Assembly (NCBI RefSeq): GCF_013393185.1
Contig: NZ_QJQX01000035.1
Span: 99,569-163,568 of the forward strand
DNA: 64,000 nt
DNA from: Sphingobium lactosutens
GTDB lineage: Bacteria > Pseudomonadota > Alphaproteobacteria > Sphingomonadales > Sphingomonadaceae
Direction of reading: 5' to 3'
Part shown: positions 1 to 9,458 of the stretch, one piece after another
Numbering within the stretch: the stretch's first letter is position 1
How the letters are laid out: the number at the start of each line of letters is the position of its first letter
Made by a program: the position numbers and the translations under genes
Notes under the pieces: generated by a model
The model's input: only the letters and a program-made list of their open reading frames with translations
What the model was told of the DNA's origin: nothing
Databases searched by the model: none

Positions 1-239
1 GGGCGAAGGCGGGGGGCTGGCAGGCGCAGTTGCGCAATTATATGCCGAACAAGCGGGATGATGGTCGCCACTATACGGCGTCGGTCTGGGTTGTCTTGTC
101 GCGCGATCGGGCGCAACTGGGCCGACTGACCGCATTGACCGGTGCGCAAGGGTGGAAAGCCTTGCCTGTCAGATCAGGCTTTACGGCCTGGTCGGATGAC
201 CATGCCAGCATCCTGCCGATCCTGAAGATCAGACCATAA
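1..239 (+). CDS. C-terminal end of a gene cut by the window edge, possibly spermidine-synthase-like
   Basis: The reading frame is open from base 3 and ends with TAA at 237-239, so about 78 C-terminal residues are visible and the start lies outside. The tail contains VWVVLSRD and ends FTAWSDDHASILPILKIRP. An aromatic-then-DD(H/Y)A pattern close to the C-terminus recalls the end of spermidine-synthase-like proteins, including the fused MFS-spermidine synthases of sphingomonads. That resemblance is from memory only. The stop lies 12 bases before the carbonic anhydrase start, so the two may be co-transcribed. Confidence 0.5.
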   Translation, partial: AKAGGWQAQLRNYMPNKRDDGRHYTASVWVVLSRDRAQLGRLTALTGAQGWKALPVRSGFTAWSDDHASILPILKIRP

Positions 240-251
240 GAGGAGAGTCCC

Positions 252-854
252 ATGTCCCCTGAAGCTTATCCCCCCGAAGCACATCCCGACGTCAGCATCA
301 TTCCCTTTGGCGGCAAGACACCCGTCATCCATCCCAGCGCCTTCATCGCGCCGGGGTGCCGGATCATCGGCGATGTGGAGATCGGTGAGGATGCCAGCAT
401 CTGGTATAATTGTGTGATCCGGGGCGACGTGAACCGGGTGCGGATCGGCGCGCGGACCAATGTGCAGGACGGCACCGTCATCCATTGCGACAGCCCCGGC
501 GATCGCGCCGACGGGCGCCCGGCCGAAGGTTGGGCGGCGATAATCGGGGAAGATGTGCTCATCGGTCATATGGCGATGATCCATGGCTGCGTGCTGGAGG
601 ATCGCGCCTTCGTCGGCCTTGGCGCGATCGTCATGAGCGGCTGCGTCGTGGAAAGCGATGCGATGCTCGCCGCGGGCGCGCTGCTGTCGCCGGGCAAGCG
701 GCTGCTGCACCGCCAGCTTTGGGCTGGCCGCCCCGCGAAACATATGCGCGATCTGAGCGACGCTGCGCTGATCGACATGCGCGAAGGCGTCGAACATTAT
801 GTCCACAATGCCAAGGCGCACAAGGGTGCAGTCAAGGCCGTCGCGGAGAAATAA
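252..854 (+). CDS. Gamma-type carbonic anhydrase family protein
   Basis: This 200-residue protein is a left-handed beta-helix (hexapeptide repeat) protein of the gamma carbonic anhydrase family (YrdA/PaaY/Cam). Members form trimers with a metal site shared between subunits and may hydrate CO2. Hexapeptide-type repeats run from about residue 27 to 165 (VIHPSAFIAPGCRIIGDVEI and similar). The likely ligands H78, H106 and H111 lie in TVIHC and LIGHMAMIHGC, as expected for the family. The ATG follows an AGGAGAG ribosome site at good spacing. Many relatives have no proven hydratase activity, so the family call is firm and the reaction is inferred. Confidence 0.9.
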   Translation: MSPEAYPPEAHPDVSIIPFGGKTPVIHPSAFIAPGCRIIGDVEIGEDASIWYNCVIRGDVNRVRIGARTNVQDGTVIHCDSPGDRADGRPAEGWAAIIGEDVLIGHMAMIHGCVLEDRAFVGLGAIVMSGCVVESDAMLAAGALLSPGKRLLHRQLWAGRPAKHMRDLSDAALIDMREGVEHYVHNAKAHKGAVKAVAEK

Positions 855-864
855 TCCGGGGGGA

Positions 865-1386
865 TCAGGGCTGCGGCAGGCGGCCCTTCATCGCGTCAAT
901 CCGGTCATTCTGCTGGTCGACCAGCGCCAGCGTGGCGCTGCGGGCGGCGTCGATATCCTCCAGCCCGCCGCGCGCCTTGCCGTCGGCGACCTGATTGCTG
1001 CGTTCGACATAGAGGGTGTCGAGGCTGGCGAGCGCTGACACGCTGTCGTTGCGCGCCGATTCCAGTTCGCTGATCGCGACCTGCGCCGTTACCCATGCGT
1101 CGCTGGATACCGCGGAGCCCGATGCGGCCTTTACCGCCTTGTCCGCCCTGGCATAGGCGGTGTCGAACGCGGTCGCGCCCTTGTCCGCCTGCGCGACATG
1201 GCGGGCGATTTCGGCCGATAGCTGCGGATCGGCGGCCACCGGCGCGGCGGCTGGACTGACCTCCGCCATGGGTGCGCCCTCCACCGCACGCTTGGCGAGC
1301 GAGGGATAGGTTTGCGGCGCTCCGGCACAGCCGAAGAGCATCAGGGCCAGGGCGGCGAAAAGGCGGCGCGGAGTCATGATCTGCAT
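865..1386 (-). CDS. Small predicted lipoprotein of unknown function
   Basis: The 173-residue product starts with a short basic stretch, a hydrophobic segment and the lipobox-like ALMLFGC (C20), so it is probably an outer- or inner-membrane lipoprotein. The mature part is rich in Ala, Asp and Ser, with heptad-like helical stretches around residues 55-165 and no recognised domain. A shorter start at MTPRRLF (1377) is possible. The gene lies on the same strand as eda, 166 bases downstream of it, and its upstream region holds two tandem palindromic repeats (1390-1501). Those could belong to its control region or be an unrelated repeat element. I do not recognise the family. Confidence 0.7.
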   Translation of the reverse strand: MQIMTPRRLFAALALMLFGCAGAPQTYPSLAKRAVEGAPMAEVSPAAAPVAADPQLSAEIARHVAQADKGATAFDTAYARADKAVKAASGSAVSSDAWVTAQVAISELESARNDSVSALASLDTLYVERSNQVADGKARGGLEDIDAARSATLALVDQQNDRIDAMKGRLPQP

Positions 1387-1389
1387 CTA

Positions 1390-1501
1390 GAGTGATTTTG
1401 AGTGAAATGGAACATTTCACGGCTCGGAAATCACGGAAAACAAACGAGTGATTTCGAATGAAATGGAACATTTCATGGCTGGGAAATCACGGAAAACAAA
1501 T
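1390..1501. repeat. Two tandem 56-bp units with nested palindromes
   Basis: Units at 1390-1445 and 1446-1501 agree at 51 of 56 positions by hand alignment. Each contains an inner inverted repeat with 7-base arms around GGAAC (GTGAAAT/ATTTCAC in unit 1, ATGAAAT/ATTTCAT in unit 2) and an outer pair GTGATTT/AAATCAC. The G-to-A change in the left inner arm is matched by a C-to-T change in the right arm, so pairing is kept. The array sits between the eda 3' end and the lipoprotein start. It may be an operator pair, an RNA hairpin pair or a REP-like mobile element. Confidence 0.85.
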
Positions 1502-1552
1502 GCTCTCGGCGAGCGGGGCATAGGGCGCAATGGCCCCTGTCCCGTCACCGGA

Positions 1553-2170
1553 TCAGCGCGGGAGCGCCGCCGCTTCGCGCGCGAGCGCTTCGATCTTCAC
1601 CGGGTCGACCGGTCCCTTGGGCACGATCCAGCTGCCGCCGACGCACTTGATGAAGGGCTGGGCGAGCCATTCGGGCGCGCTCTGTGCGGTGATGCCGCCG
1701 GTCGGGCAGAAACGAGCTTCGTAGAGCGGCGCGGCCAGCGCCTTGAGTGCAGGCAGGCCGCCGGAGGTTTCGGCCGGGAAGAATTTGAAATGGGTCAGCC
1801 CCATGTCCAGCCCGCGCATGATGTCGCCGGCGGTCGCCGTGCCCGGCAGGAAGGGCATCCCCGCCTCGATCGCCGCCTTGCCGAGCGGTTCGGTCAGGCC
1901 GGGGCTGACGGCGAAGCGGGCGCCCGCTTTCATGGCGGCTTCAAGTTGCTTCGGGTTCAGCACCGTACCCGCGCCCACGACCGCGCCTTCGACCTTCGCC
2001 ATTTCGCGGATCACATCCAGCGCGGCGGGTGTGCGCAGCGTCACTTCGAGCGCCGGCAGGCCGCCCGCAACCAGCGCTTTCGCGATCGGCAGCGCATCTT
2101 CGACATTCTCGACCACCAGCACCGGGATAACCGGGGCCAGTTCCATTACCTGGGCTACGGTCAGGCTCAT
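1553..2170 (-). CDS. eda: 2-dehydro-3-deoxy-phosphogluconate (KDPG) aldolase
   Basis: The enzyme cleaves KDPG to pyruvate and glyceraldehyde-3-phosphate, the last step of the Entner-Doudoroff pathway. The 205-residue length fits the family. The TIM-barrel landmarks are present: LEVTLRT with E42 as the likely catalytic acid/base, the phosphate-binding region, and HFKFFPAE with K129 as the Schiff-base lysine. The ATG is preceded by AAGGAGAG. It is the last gene of the minus-strand set zwf-edd-glk-eda, 79 bases after glk. Its class I aldolase mechanism and pathway role are established for the family. Confidence 0.96.
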   Translation of the reverse strand: MSLTVAQVMELAPVIPVLVVENVEDALPIAKALVAGGLPALEVTLRTPAALDVIREMAKVEGAVVGAGTVLNPKQLEAAMKAGARFAVSPGLTEPLGKAAIEAGMPFLPGTATAGDIMRGLDMGLTHFKFFPAETSGGLPALKALAAPLYEARFCPTGGITAQSAPEWLAQPFIKCVGGSWIVPKGPVDPVKIEALAREAAALPR

Positions 2171-2249
2171 TCTTAACTCTCCTTATGAGCGTTTTCGAAG
2201 CGGATGCTCGCATCCACTGGAAACAATATGGTTGGGGGGGGGATCGCGA

Positions 2250-3224
2250 TCAGCTTTCCCGAAACGCGGCTGCGGCCCCGAACAGGCCGATTTCATCATG
2301 GATGGCGCAGCGTATCGGCACGGTCGCCATCAGGCTTTCGAAGCGGCCCTTGGCCTTGAATCGGCTGTGGAATCCGCTCTGCGACAGGAAGTCGCGCATC
2401 CGCTGGGTCAGGCCGCCGGCCAGCACGACGCTGTGCGGGCCATGCGCCAGCGCCAGGTCGCCTGCCACCGACCCGTAGCTCAGGCAAAAACGCTCCAGCG
2501 CCCGACGGGCGAAATCGTCGCTGTCCTCCAGCGCCGCCTGCCACAGTTCCGGATCTTCCATCAGGACGACGCGGTCATGGCCGATCGTCGCCATTGCCTT
2601 GTAGATATTGTTGAGGCCGGGGCCGGACACGATCCGTTCGGTGGATACGCGCAGGAACTTGTCGCGCAGATAGGCGAGGATCTTTTCCTCCAGCGGATCG
2701 AGCGGCGCGAAGTCCAGATGGCCGCCCTCGGTCGCGATGACATGGGGGTGGCCATTGTCATAGGCGATCATCGCGACGCCAAGGCCCGTGCCCGGGCCAA
2801 GCACCGTCACGCCGCCGTCGCGGGGGAAGGGGCGGTCCTCGCCGAACAGCAGCGGCAGGTTCTCTTGCGGCAGGCGCGACACGGCGTGGGCTACCGCCTC
2901 GAAATCATTGACCAGCCGCACGGCGCGCACGCCCAGATCCTCCGCCAGCGTATCGGCGCGGATCATCCAGTTGCTGTTGGTCAGCTTGATGATCTCCCGC
3001 CCGATCGCGGTGGCGAAGGCGATCGAGACGGCGTCGGGCAGGGGGCCATTCCCGTCCTTCTGCTCATCCTCTGAAAAGGCAGCCCAGCAGGCCTGAAGGC
3101 TGGGATAGTCGGCCACCTTGTACTTGCGCACGGCGCCGAGCGTCGGCACGCCACGCTCGTCCAGCGAAGCACGTGCAAAGCGGGCATTGGTCCCGCCAAT
3201 GTCGGCGGCGATGATGTCGGTCAT
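2250..3224 (-). CDS. glk: Glucokinase
   Basis: This 324-residue bacterial glucokinase (Glk family of the ASKHA fold) phosphorylates glucose to glucose-6-phosphate with ATP, feeding zwf. The phosphate-1 motif ADIGGTNARFA lies at residues 7-17. LVNDFEAVAH and VLGPGTGLGVA follow, and the ATE-GGH glucose-binding motif lies further on. I chose the ATG at 3224. An upstream ATG at 3254 is in frame, but it lies inside a palindromic repeat element (3250-3329) and would add ten atypical residues. The gene lies between edd and eda in the same orientation. Confidence 0.93.
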   Translation of the reverse strand: MTDIIAADIGGTNARFARASLDERGVPTLGAVRKYKVADYPSLQACWAAFSEDEQKDGNGPLPDAVSIAFATAIGREIIKLTNSNWMIRADTLAEDLGVRAVRLVNDFEAVAHAVSRLPQENLPLLFGEDRPFPRDGGVTVLGPGTGLGVAMIAYDNGHPHVIATEGGHLDFAPLDPLEEKILAYLRDKFLRVSTERIVSGPGLNNIYKAMATIGHDRVVLMEDPELWQAALEDSDDFARRALERFCLSYGSVAGDLALAHGPHSVVLAGGLTQRMRDFLSQSGFHSRFKAKGRFESLMATVPIRCAIHDEIGLFGAAAAFRES

Positions 3225-3249
3225 CAGGGCATCCAATTCTTTTCTGACC

Positions 3250-3329
3250 GTCATCCCAGCGAAGGCTGGGATCTCATGAGGCTGGGCCGTGCCCTTTCGC
3301 CAGAGATGCCAGCCTTCGCTGGCATGACG
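3250..3329. repeat. Palindromic repeat element (AGCGAAGGCT family), edd-glk spacer
   Basis: The 80-bp element consists of two inverted hairpin units: ATCCCAGCGAAGGCTGGGAT near the left end and ATGCCAGCCTTCGCTGGCAT near the right end, flanked by GTCA and TGAC. The C-to-G difference in one arm is matched by G-to-C in the other, so both units still pair. The same element occurs inside glyS at 21453-21526. This is a REP-like element type common in sphingomonads. It occupies most of the 113-bp edd-glk spacer and could act as an mRNA-stabilising or attenuating hairpin within the operon. Confidence 0.9.
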
Positions 3330-3337
3330 GGTGGAAA

Positions 3338-5171
<1,834 letters not shown>

Positions 5172-5179
<8 letters not shown>

Positions 5180-6647
5180 GCCAGCTGGCTCCGTCACGTT
5201 CGATAAGGGCAATGGCCGAAGACGGACCCCAGTTCCCCGAAGAATAGGCGGCGGGCTTCACATTGGCCTCTTTCCACCCGTCGATGATCGAATCGATCCA
5301 TGTCCACTGCGCCTCCACCTCGTCGCGGCGCACGAACAGGGTCGCGTTACCGGCGAGAAGGTCCAGGATCAGTCGTTCATAGGCGATACGGCGGCGCTGG
5401 CCGGCAAAGGCGGCGGTCAGCGACACGTCCAACGTCACCTCCTCCAGCCGCACCTGCTGTTCCAGTCCAGGCCTTTTGCTCATGATCTGGAGGCGGATAT
5501 ATTCCTCCGGTTGCAGGCGGATGACCAGCGTGTTCGGCTCCAGTCCCGTCCCCCCACCGGCATTCTGTCCGTCACGGCCGAAGATGCTGTGGCGCACCGG
5601 CTTGAACTGGATCACGATCTCGGACTGGCGGGCGGGCATCCGCTTGCCGGTGCGCAGGTAGAAGGGCACGCCCTGCCAGCGCCAATTGTCGACATAGGCC
5701 TTCAGCGCGACGAAGGTTTCGGTGTCGGACGGCTTGCCCAGTTCATCGGCATAGCCGGTCACGATCTGTCCCTGCACCGCGCCCGGCGTATATTGGCCGC
5801 GCACGCTGTGGGTCTTGACCGTCTCGTCGGTCATCGGGCGGAGCGACCGCAGCGCCTTCACCTTCTCGTCGCGCACGGAGGTCGGGTCCATGCGGGCGGG
5901 TGGCTCCATGGCGATGATCGACAGGATCTGGAGCATGTGATTCTGCACCATGTCACGCAGCGCACCGACACCGTCATAATAGGAGACGCGGCCTTCCAGG
6001 CCGACCGTCTCACCGACGGTGATCTGCACATGGTCGATCGCCGTGGCGTTCCACAGCGGTTCGAACATGACATTGCCGAATCGCAGGGCGAGCAGATTCT
6101 GGACCGTTTCCTTGCCCAGATAATGATCGACGCGGAAAATCTGGTCTTCGGCGAACAGGGCGCCGATGCCGTCATTGACCTGCCGGGACGAAGCGAGATC
6201 CTTGCCGATCGGCTTTTCCATCGCGATCCGCGTCCTGGGCGTGATCAGGCCTGCATCGGCCAGCCCCTGCGCGGTCGGCGCGAACAGGGATGGCGGCGTC
6301 GACAGATAGACCGACAGGCCGCGCTCCAGCCTGCCATCGACCCGTTCGGCCAGCGCGGCGAACTGCGCGGCGTTACCGGCCTCGACCGGCTGATACTGGA
6401 TCATGGTACGGAATCGCTCCGCCACCTCCGCCTCATAGCGGTCGGCGGGCAGGAACTGCTGCAAGGCAGCGCAGACATCGCCCCGGAAATCCTCGTCGGA
6501 CATGTCCGACCGGCCGGAAGCAATGATCAGGAAGTCGTCGGGCAACAGCCCGTCGGACAGGAGATTGTAGAGCGACGGAAAAATCATGCGGCGGGCAAGG
6601 TCGCCCGTGGCGCCGAATAACAGAAACGTGGCAGACGGCTCGGTCAA
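5172..6647 (-). CDS. zwf: Glucose-6-phosphate 1-dehydrogenase
   Basis: This 491-residue enzyme oxidises glucose-6-phosphate to 6-phosphogluconolactone with NAD(P)+. The dinucleotide-binding motif GATGDLARR lies at residues 13-20. The G6PDH active-site signature RVDHYLGKE lies near residue 170, and [10 protein letters not shown] precedes it. It is the first gene of the Entner-Doudoroff run and overlaps edd by 8 bases. No 6-phosphogluconolactonase (pgl) lies in the cluster, unlike some related operons. That step must be encoded elsewhere or proceed spontaneously. The promoter presumably lies in 6648-6740. Confidence 0.97.
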
Positions 6648-6740
6648 AGGAAGATCCTTCTCCGTTTTTGAAGTTGTCTATGTCTGCACGATGCGGCCCT
6701 TATAGCGAGCGCGGATCGTTACGCAAGAAGGCTATCGAGC

Positions 6741-7075
6741 ATGCTGGTCTGCCGCAACATAATGCTCCGGCGATCCTGTCGATCCTTCGAACCTTCGCCT
6801 TTCTCCTGGCGCTTGCCGCTAGGGCTGGGCTGGTGGTGGGCGGATTCGGTTGCGGCCGCACTCATCTCGATCGACATCATCAACGATGGAATAAAGGCGC
6901 TACGGTCTTCCACGGAGGAACTGGTCGATGGTTCGCCGAGGTGCATGGCCATGTCGGGCCGCGCGAGCCGGTCGACGCCAATGCGCACTGGCCCGCCGAG
7001 GAAGAGCGGCTATGGCGATTGGCGCAGGTCAGCTTCATCCCGCCACGCCTGGACCCGGATCAGGTCGACGGCTGA
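6741..7075 (+). pseudogene. Remnant of a CDF-type cation transporter (frameshifted, N-terminus missing)
   Basis: In the frame starting at 6741 there is a stretch reading LGWWWADSVAAALISIDII, then NDGIKALRSSTEELVDGSPR. This looks like the last membrane helix region of a cation diffusion facilitator. The sense then continues in another frame (about 6925-7075) as FAEVHGHVGPREPVDANAHW and RLWRLAQVSFIPPRLDPD before a TGA. This fits a C-terminal cytoplasmic end with a frameshift and an internal deletion. The N-terminal two thirds of such a protein are absent, and divergent zwf lies just upstream. It converges on the MerC gene with a 16-base overlap. The family assignment is from memory of the motif. 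Confidence 0.5.
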
Positions 7076-7488
7076 TGTCCTGCCCTGCTGCGTCGCCAGT
7101 TGAGGATATTGGCCAGCGCCAGCAGCGTACTTCCCGCAACCGTCCAAGCCACCTCGTTCAACGCGCCCTCCACCAGCAAAGCGCCGACGCTCATCAGGAT
7201 AAGGCCCGAAAGGCCCAGCCACAGTGGGCGCCGCCATCCATGGACGCGCCATCCCTGGAGCAGCGCGAACAGGCTGGTCGGCGCGGCCAGCGCCAGCATA
7301 ATGCCATGAAAGGATTCGCCGGGATCGATCCGGCTTGCAAAAGCGGGGAGCAGGGCGAAGAGCAGGGGCAGGCCAAGGCAGTGCAGGGTGCAGAGCGAGG
7401 AGGCGCAAAGCGCAAAACCATCCAGCCATTGGTTTGCCGACTTTTGCCCGCTTGCCGCTGGCTGATCTTCGTCAAAGGAAATCATCAT
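7060..7488 (-). CDS. MerC-domain small integral membrane protein
   Basis: The 142-residue protein has a short polar N-terminus and then the cysteine motif CASSLCTLHCLGLP (C28, C33, C37) at the start of the first of about four membrane helices. That is the layout of MerC mercury transporters. Chromosomal MerC-domain proteins of sphingomonads are often linked to zinc control rather than mercury resistance, and no other mer gene is present here. I chose the ATG at 7488 (MMISFDEDQ). An upstream ATG at 7518 is in frame but would place a candidate metal-regulator operator (7499-7513) inside the gene. Confidence 0.8.
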   Translation of the reverse strand: MMISFDEDQPAASGQKSANQWLDGFALCASSLCTLHCLGLPLLFALLPAFASRIDPGESFHGIMLALAAPTSLFALLQGWRVHGWRRPLWLGLSGLILMSVGALLVEGALNEVAWTVAGSTLLALANILNWRRSRAGHQPST

Positions 7489-7498
7489 CGATCCAAAA

Positions 7499-7513
7499 TG
7501 ATATAATGTTACA
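7499..7513 (-). promoter_or_regulatory. Candidate Zur-type operator upstream of the MerC gene
   Basis: The minus strand reads TGTAACATTATATCA here. It matches the AT-rich dyad TGTTATAATATAACA, typical of alphaproteobacterial Zur boxes, at 11 of 15 positions by hand alignment. It lies 10 bases upstream of the preferred MerC start, where a repressor could block transcription. The link with zinc fits the neighbouring cation-transporter remnant, but the match is imperfect and the regulator is not in the window. Confidence 0.35.
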
Positions 7514-7681
7514 TTCATGACGCAAATGGGTTTCGATGCGCGGGCTGTCAACCGGGCCGTCATGGCTTTCGTCCACCGATCCGATTTTCGGCTGGACGCC
7601 TGCGATGGATTTTGCCATTTGGCGGCTCCAGGCCGGTGGACGGGATTCATTTCTCCCATCCGTGGCCCCATTGTGTTTCGT

Positions 7682-7766
7682 GCGGGTGTGGTGAAATTGG
7701 TAGACGCGCCGGACTCAAAATCCGGTTCCGCAAGGAGTGTCGGTTCGAGCCCGACCACCCGCACCA
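7682..7766 (+). tRNA. tRNA-Leu (anticodon CAA)
   Basis: The 85-base gene folds as a class II tRNA. The acceptor arms are GCGGGTG and CACCCGC with discriminator A and an encoded CCA. The anticodon stem CCGGA/TCCGG encloses the loop CTCAAAA, giving anticodon CAA. A long variable arm and the T-arm GGTTCGAGCCC follow. It decodes UUG leucine codons and stands alone between the MerC gene and the type I secretion locus. Confidence 0.97.
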
Positions 7767-7946
7767 TCATAGTGACGCGACAATGCAGGTCGCCGTTTCC
7801 CGCCGGTAAAGCCGGGATGACATGCCCGATTTGAATGACCATTGGCTTCGGCTTGTCCGCGAACCACGTTGCGCGCCATTCTGACATCAGGCATATAGAT
7901 GGCGGGCCGCGCTCGCACATGATGTCTCTTCCGACAAGGAACGACC

Positions 7947-9458
7947 ATGTGGGGGAGGGAATTTGCGTGGTGTTGGGGTGTCAGGCTTTTGTCGAAGGAA
8001 ACACGGCCTTGGGGAAGGCTGGCCATAGGTGCTGGATGGATGCCGGCGATAGGTGCCATGGCAGCTGTCCTGACGTGGTCTGGATCTGGTCTCGCTGCGG
8101 AGGCTCAACCAAATCTGTTACTTCCGCCTAATCCCGAGCCTTTTTCCAATCCTGTCCGCTCCGATCCGCTGCTGGATCTTGCAAGGCAGGTCGGGCCCGT
8201 CGCGCCCTTCCGCGAAGAAGTGCAGGCTGCCGTTCAGACCAATGCCCTGCTCGACGAAGCGCGCGCGGGCGAGCGTGAGGCGGAGGCCGCGCGCGTGCAG
8301 GCCCGATCGGCCCTGTTCCCCAGCGTCGACCTGACAGTGGATGCGAATCGCTCCTTCGCTCGCAATTTCGCCAATGATCCCGGCAATATCATCGAACGAT
8401 CCCGGCCGGCGGGACGAACCGACGCTTCGGCATCCGTCCGCCAGCGACTGCTGGATTTCGGTGCGACCTCCAGCCGTATCAATGCTGGTAATGCGCGGGT
8501 CGAGGCGGCCCGGACGGCGACGCTGGGCTATGGCACGGACGTAGCGCTCCGGCTCGTGACCGCCTGGTATTCCATCCTCGCGCAGCGGCTGATGGAGCAG
8601 GCGGCGATCGAATATGCCCAGCGCCAGACGCAATTGCGTGCTGCGGTCGAACGGCGCATCACGCAGGGCTTTTCCGCCAGGGGCGACTTGCCCCGGATCG
8701 ACAGCTCGATCGCGACTATCCAGACCCGCCTCGCCAACTTCCGCCGCGACCGCGCCAGTGCGGAGGCGCAATATCGCGCGATCGCCGGGCATGATGTGCC
8801 CGACAATCTGATGCGCGTGCCTTTGCCCTCTGTCGACGCCTTGGATCATGAGACGCTGGAGGCACTGGTCCTGCGTTCACCGGCTGTCGAAAAGGCCGAT
8901 GCCGAAGCACGCGCCGCCCGGCAGGAATCCCGTGCCGTCCGGGCGGAACGCCTGCCGACCATTGCTGCGGGCGTTGATGCCGGGCGCTATGGCGTGTTCG
9001 AAAATAGCGGCGACTATGATGTGCGCGGCCGCCTGATCCTGCGCGCGCAGATCGGGGCAGGTATCAACGCCAGGGCGGATCAGGCGACGGCACGTGCCGA
9101 CGGTGCGGATGCCTATGCTTCGCGGATACGGCGCGAGGCGTTACGCGACGCGGAAATGGCCTGGTCGGACGTGAAGGGGCTGGACGAACAATTTACCGCT
9201 GCGGAGGCCGCCTATCTGGCCAGCCGCACCAATCGCGACGTCTACGCTACCAGGTTCGCGACGTCGGGTGGCACCCTGTTCGACCTGATCAATTCCGAAG
9301 ATAATTATTTCTATTCCATCGCGACCTATGTCCAGACGCTGGCGGAACGCGACCTGTCGCGCTTCATCCTGCTGGCCAGGGCCGGACGGTTGCTGGACGA
9401 TCTGTCGATTCGGGTGGACCCGGCCGACGGGCGCAATGACGGGAACCCCATGCCATGA
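7947..9458 (+). CDS. TolC-family outer-membrane channel of a type I secretion system
   Basis: This 503-residue protein belongs to the outer-membrane efflux (TolC) family. It has an N-terminal hydrophobic stretch ending near AAVLTWSGSGLAAEAQ, consistent with export, though the annotated N-terminus is long for a signal peptide and MPAIGAMAAV may be the real start. Two long Ala/Arg/Glu-rich helical hairpin regions follow (about 75-290 and 300-490), as in TolC. LLDFGATSSRINAGNARVEA is the typical family segment. Its stop overlaps the ABC ATPase start (ATGA at 9455). With the next two genes it forms the full ABC-adaptor-channel set, probably dedicated to the RTX protein at 12796. Confidence 0.92.
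   Translation: MWGREFAWCWGVRLLSKETRPWGRLAIGAGWMPAIGAMAAVLTWSGSGLAAEAQPNLLLPPNPEPFSNPVRSDPLLDLARQVGPVAPFREEVQAAVQTNALLDEARAGEREAEAARVQARSALFPSVDLTVDANRSFARNFANDPGNIIERSRPAGRTDASASVRQRLLDFGATSSRINAGNARVEAARTATLGYGTDVALRLVTAWYSILAQRLMEQAAIEYAQRQTQLRAAVERRITQGFSARGDLPRIDSSIATIQTRLANFRRDRASAEAQYRAIAGHDVPDNLMRVPLPSVDALDHETLEALVLRSPAVEKADAEARAARQESRAVRAERLPTIAAGVDAGRYGVFENSGDYDVRGRLILRAQIGAGINARADQATARADGADAYASRIRREALRDAEMAWSDVKGLDEQFTAAEAAYLASRTNRDVYATRFATSGGTLFDLINSEDNYFYSIATYVQTLAERDLSRFILLARAGRLLDDLSIRVDPADGRNDGNPMP

Noticed and set aside
1390..1501. LexA (SOS) box reading of the GGAAC-containing palindromes
   Set aside because: Alphaproteobacterial LexA boxes are of GAAC/GTTC direct or inverted type with seven-base spacing. 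These arms are GTGAAAT/ATTTCAC and do not fit.
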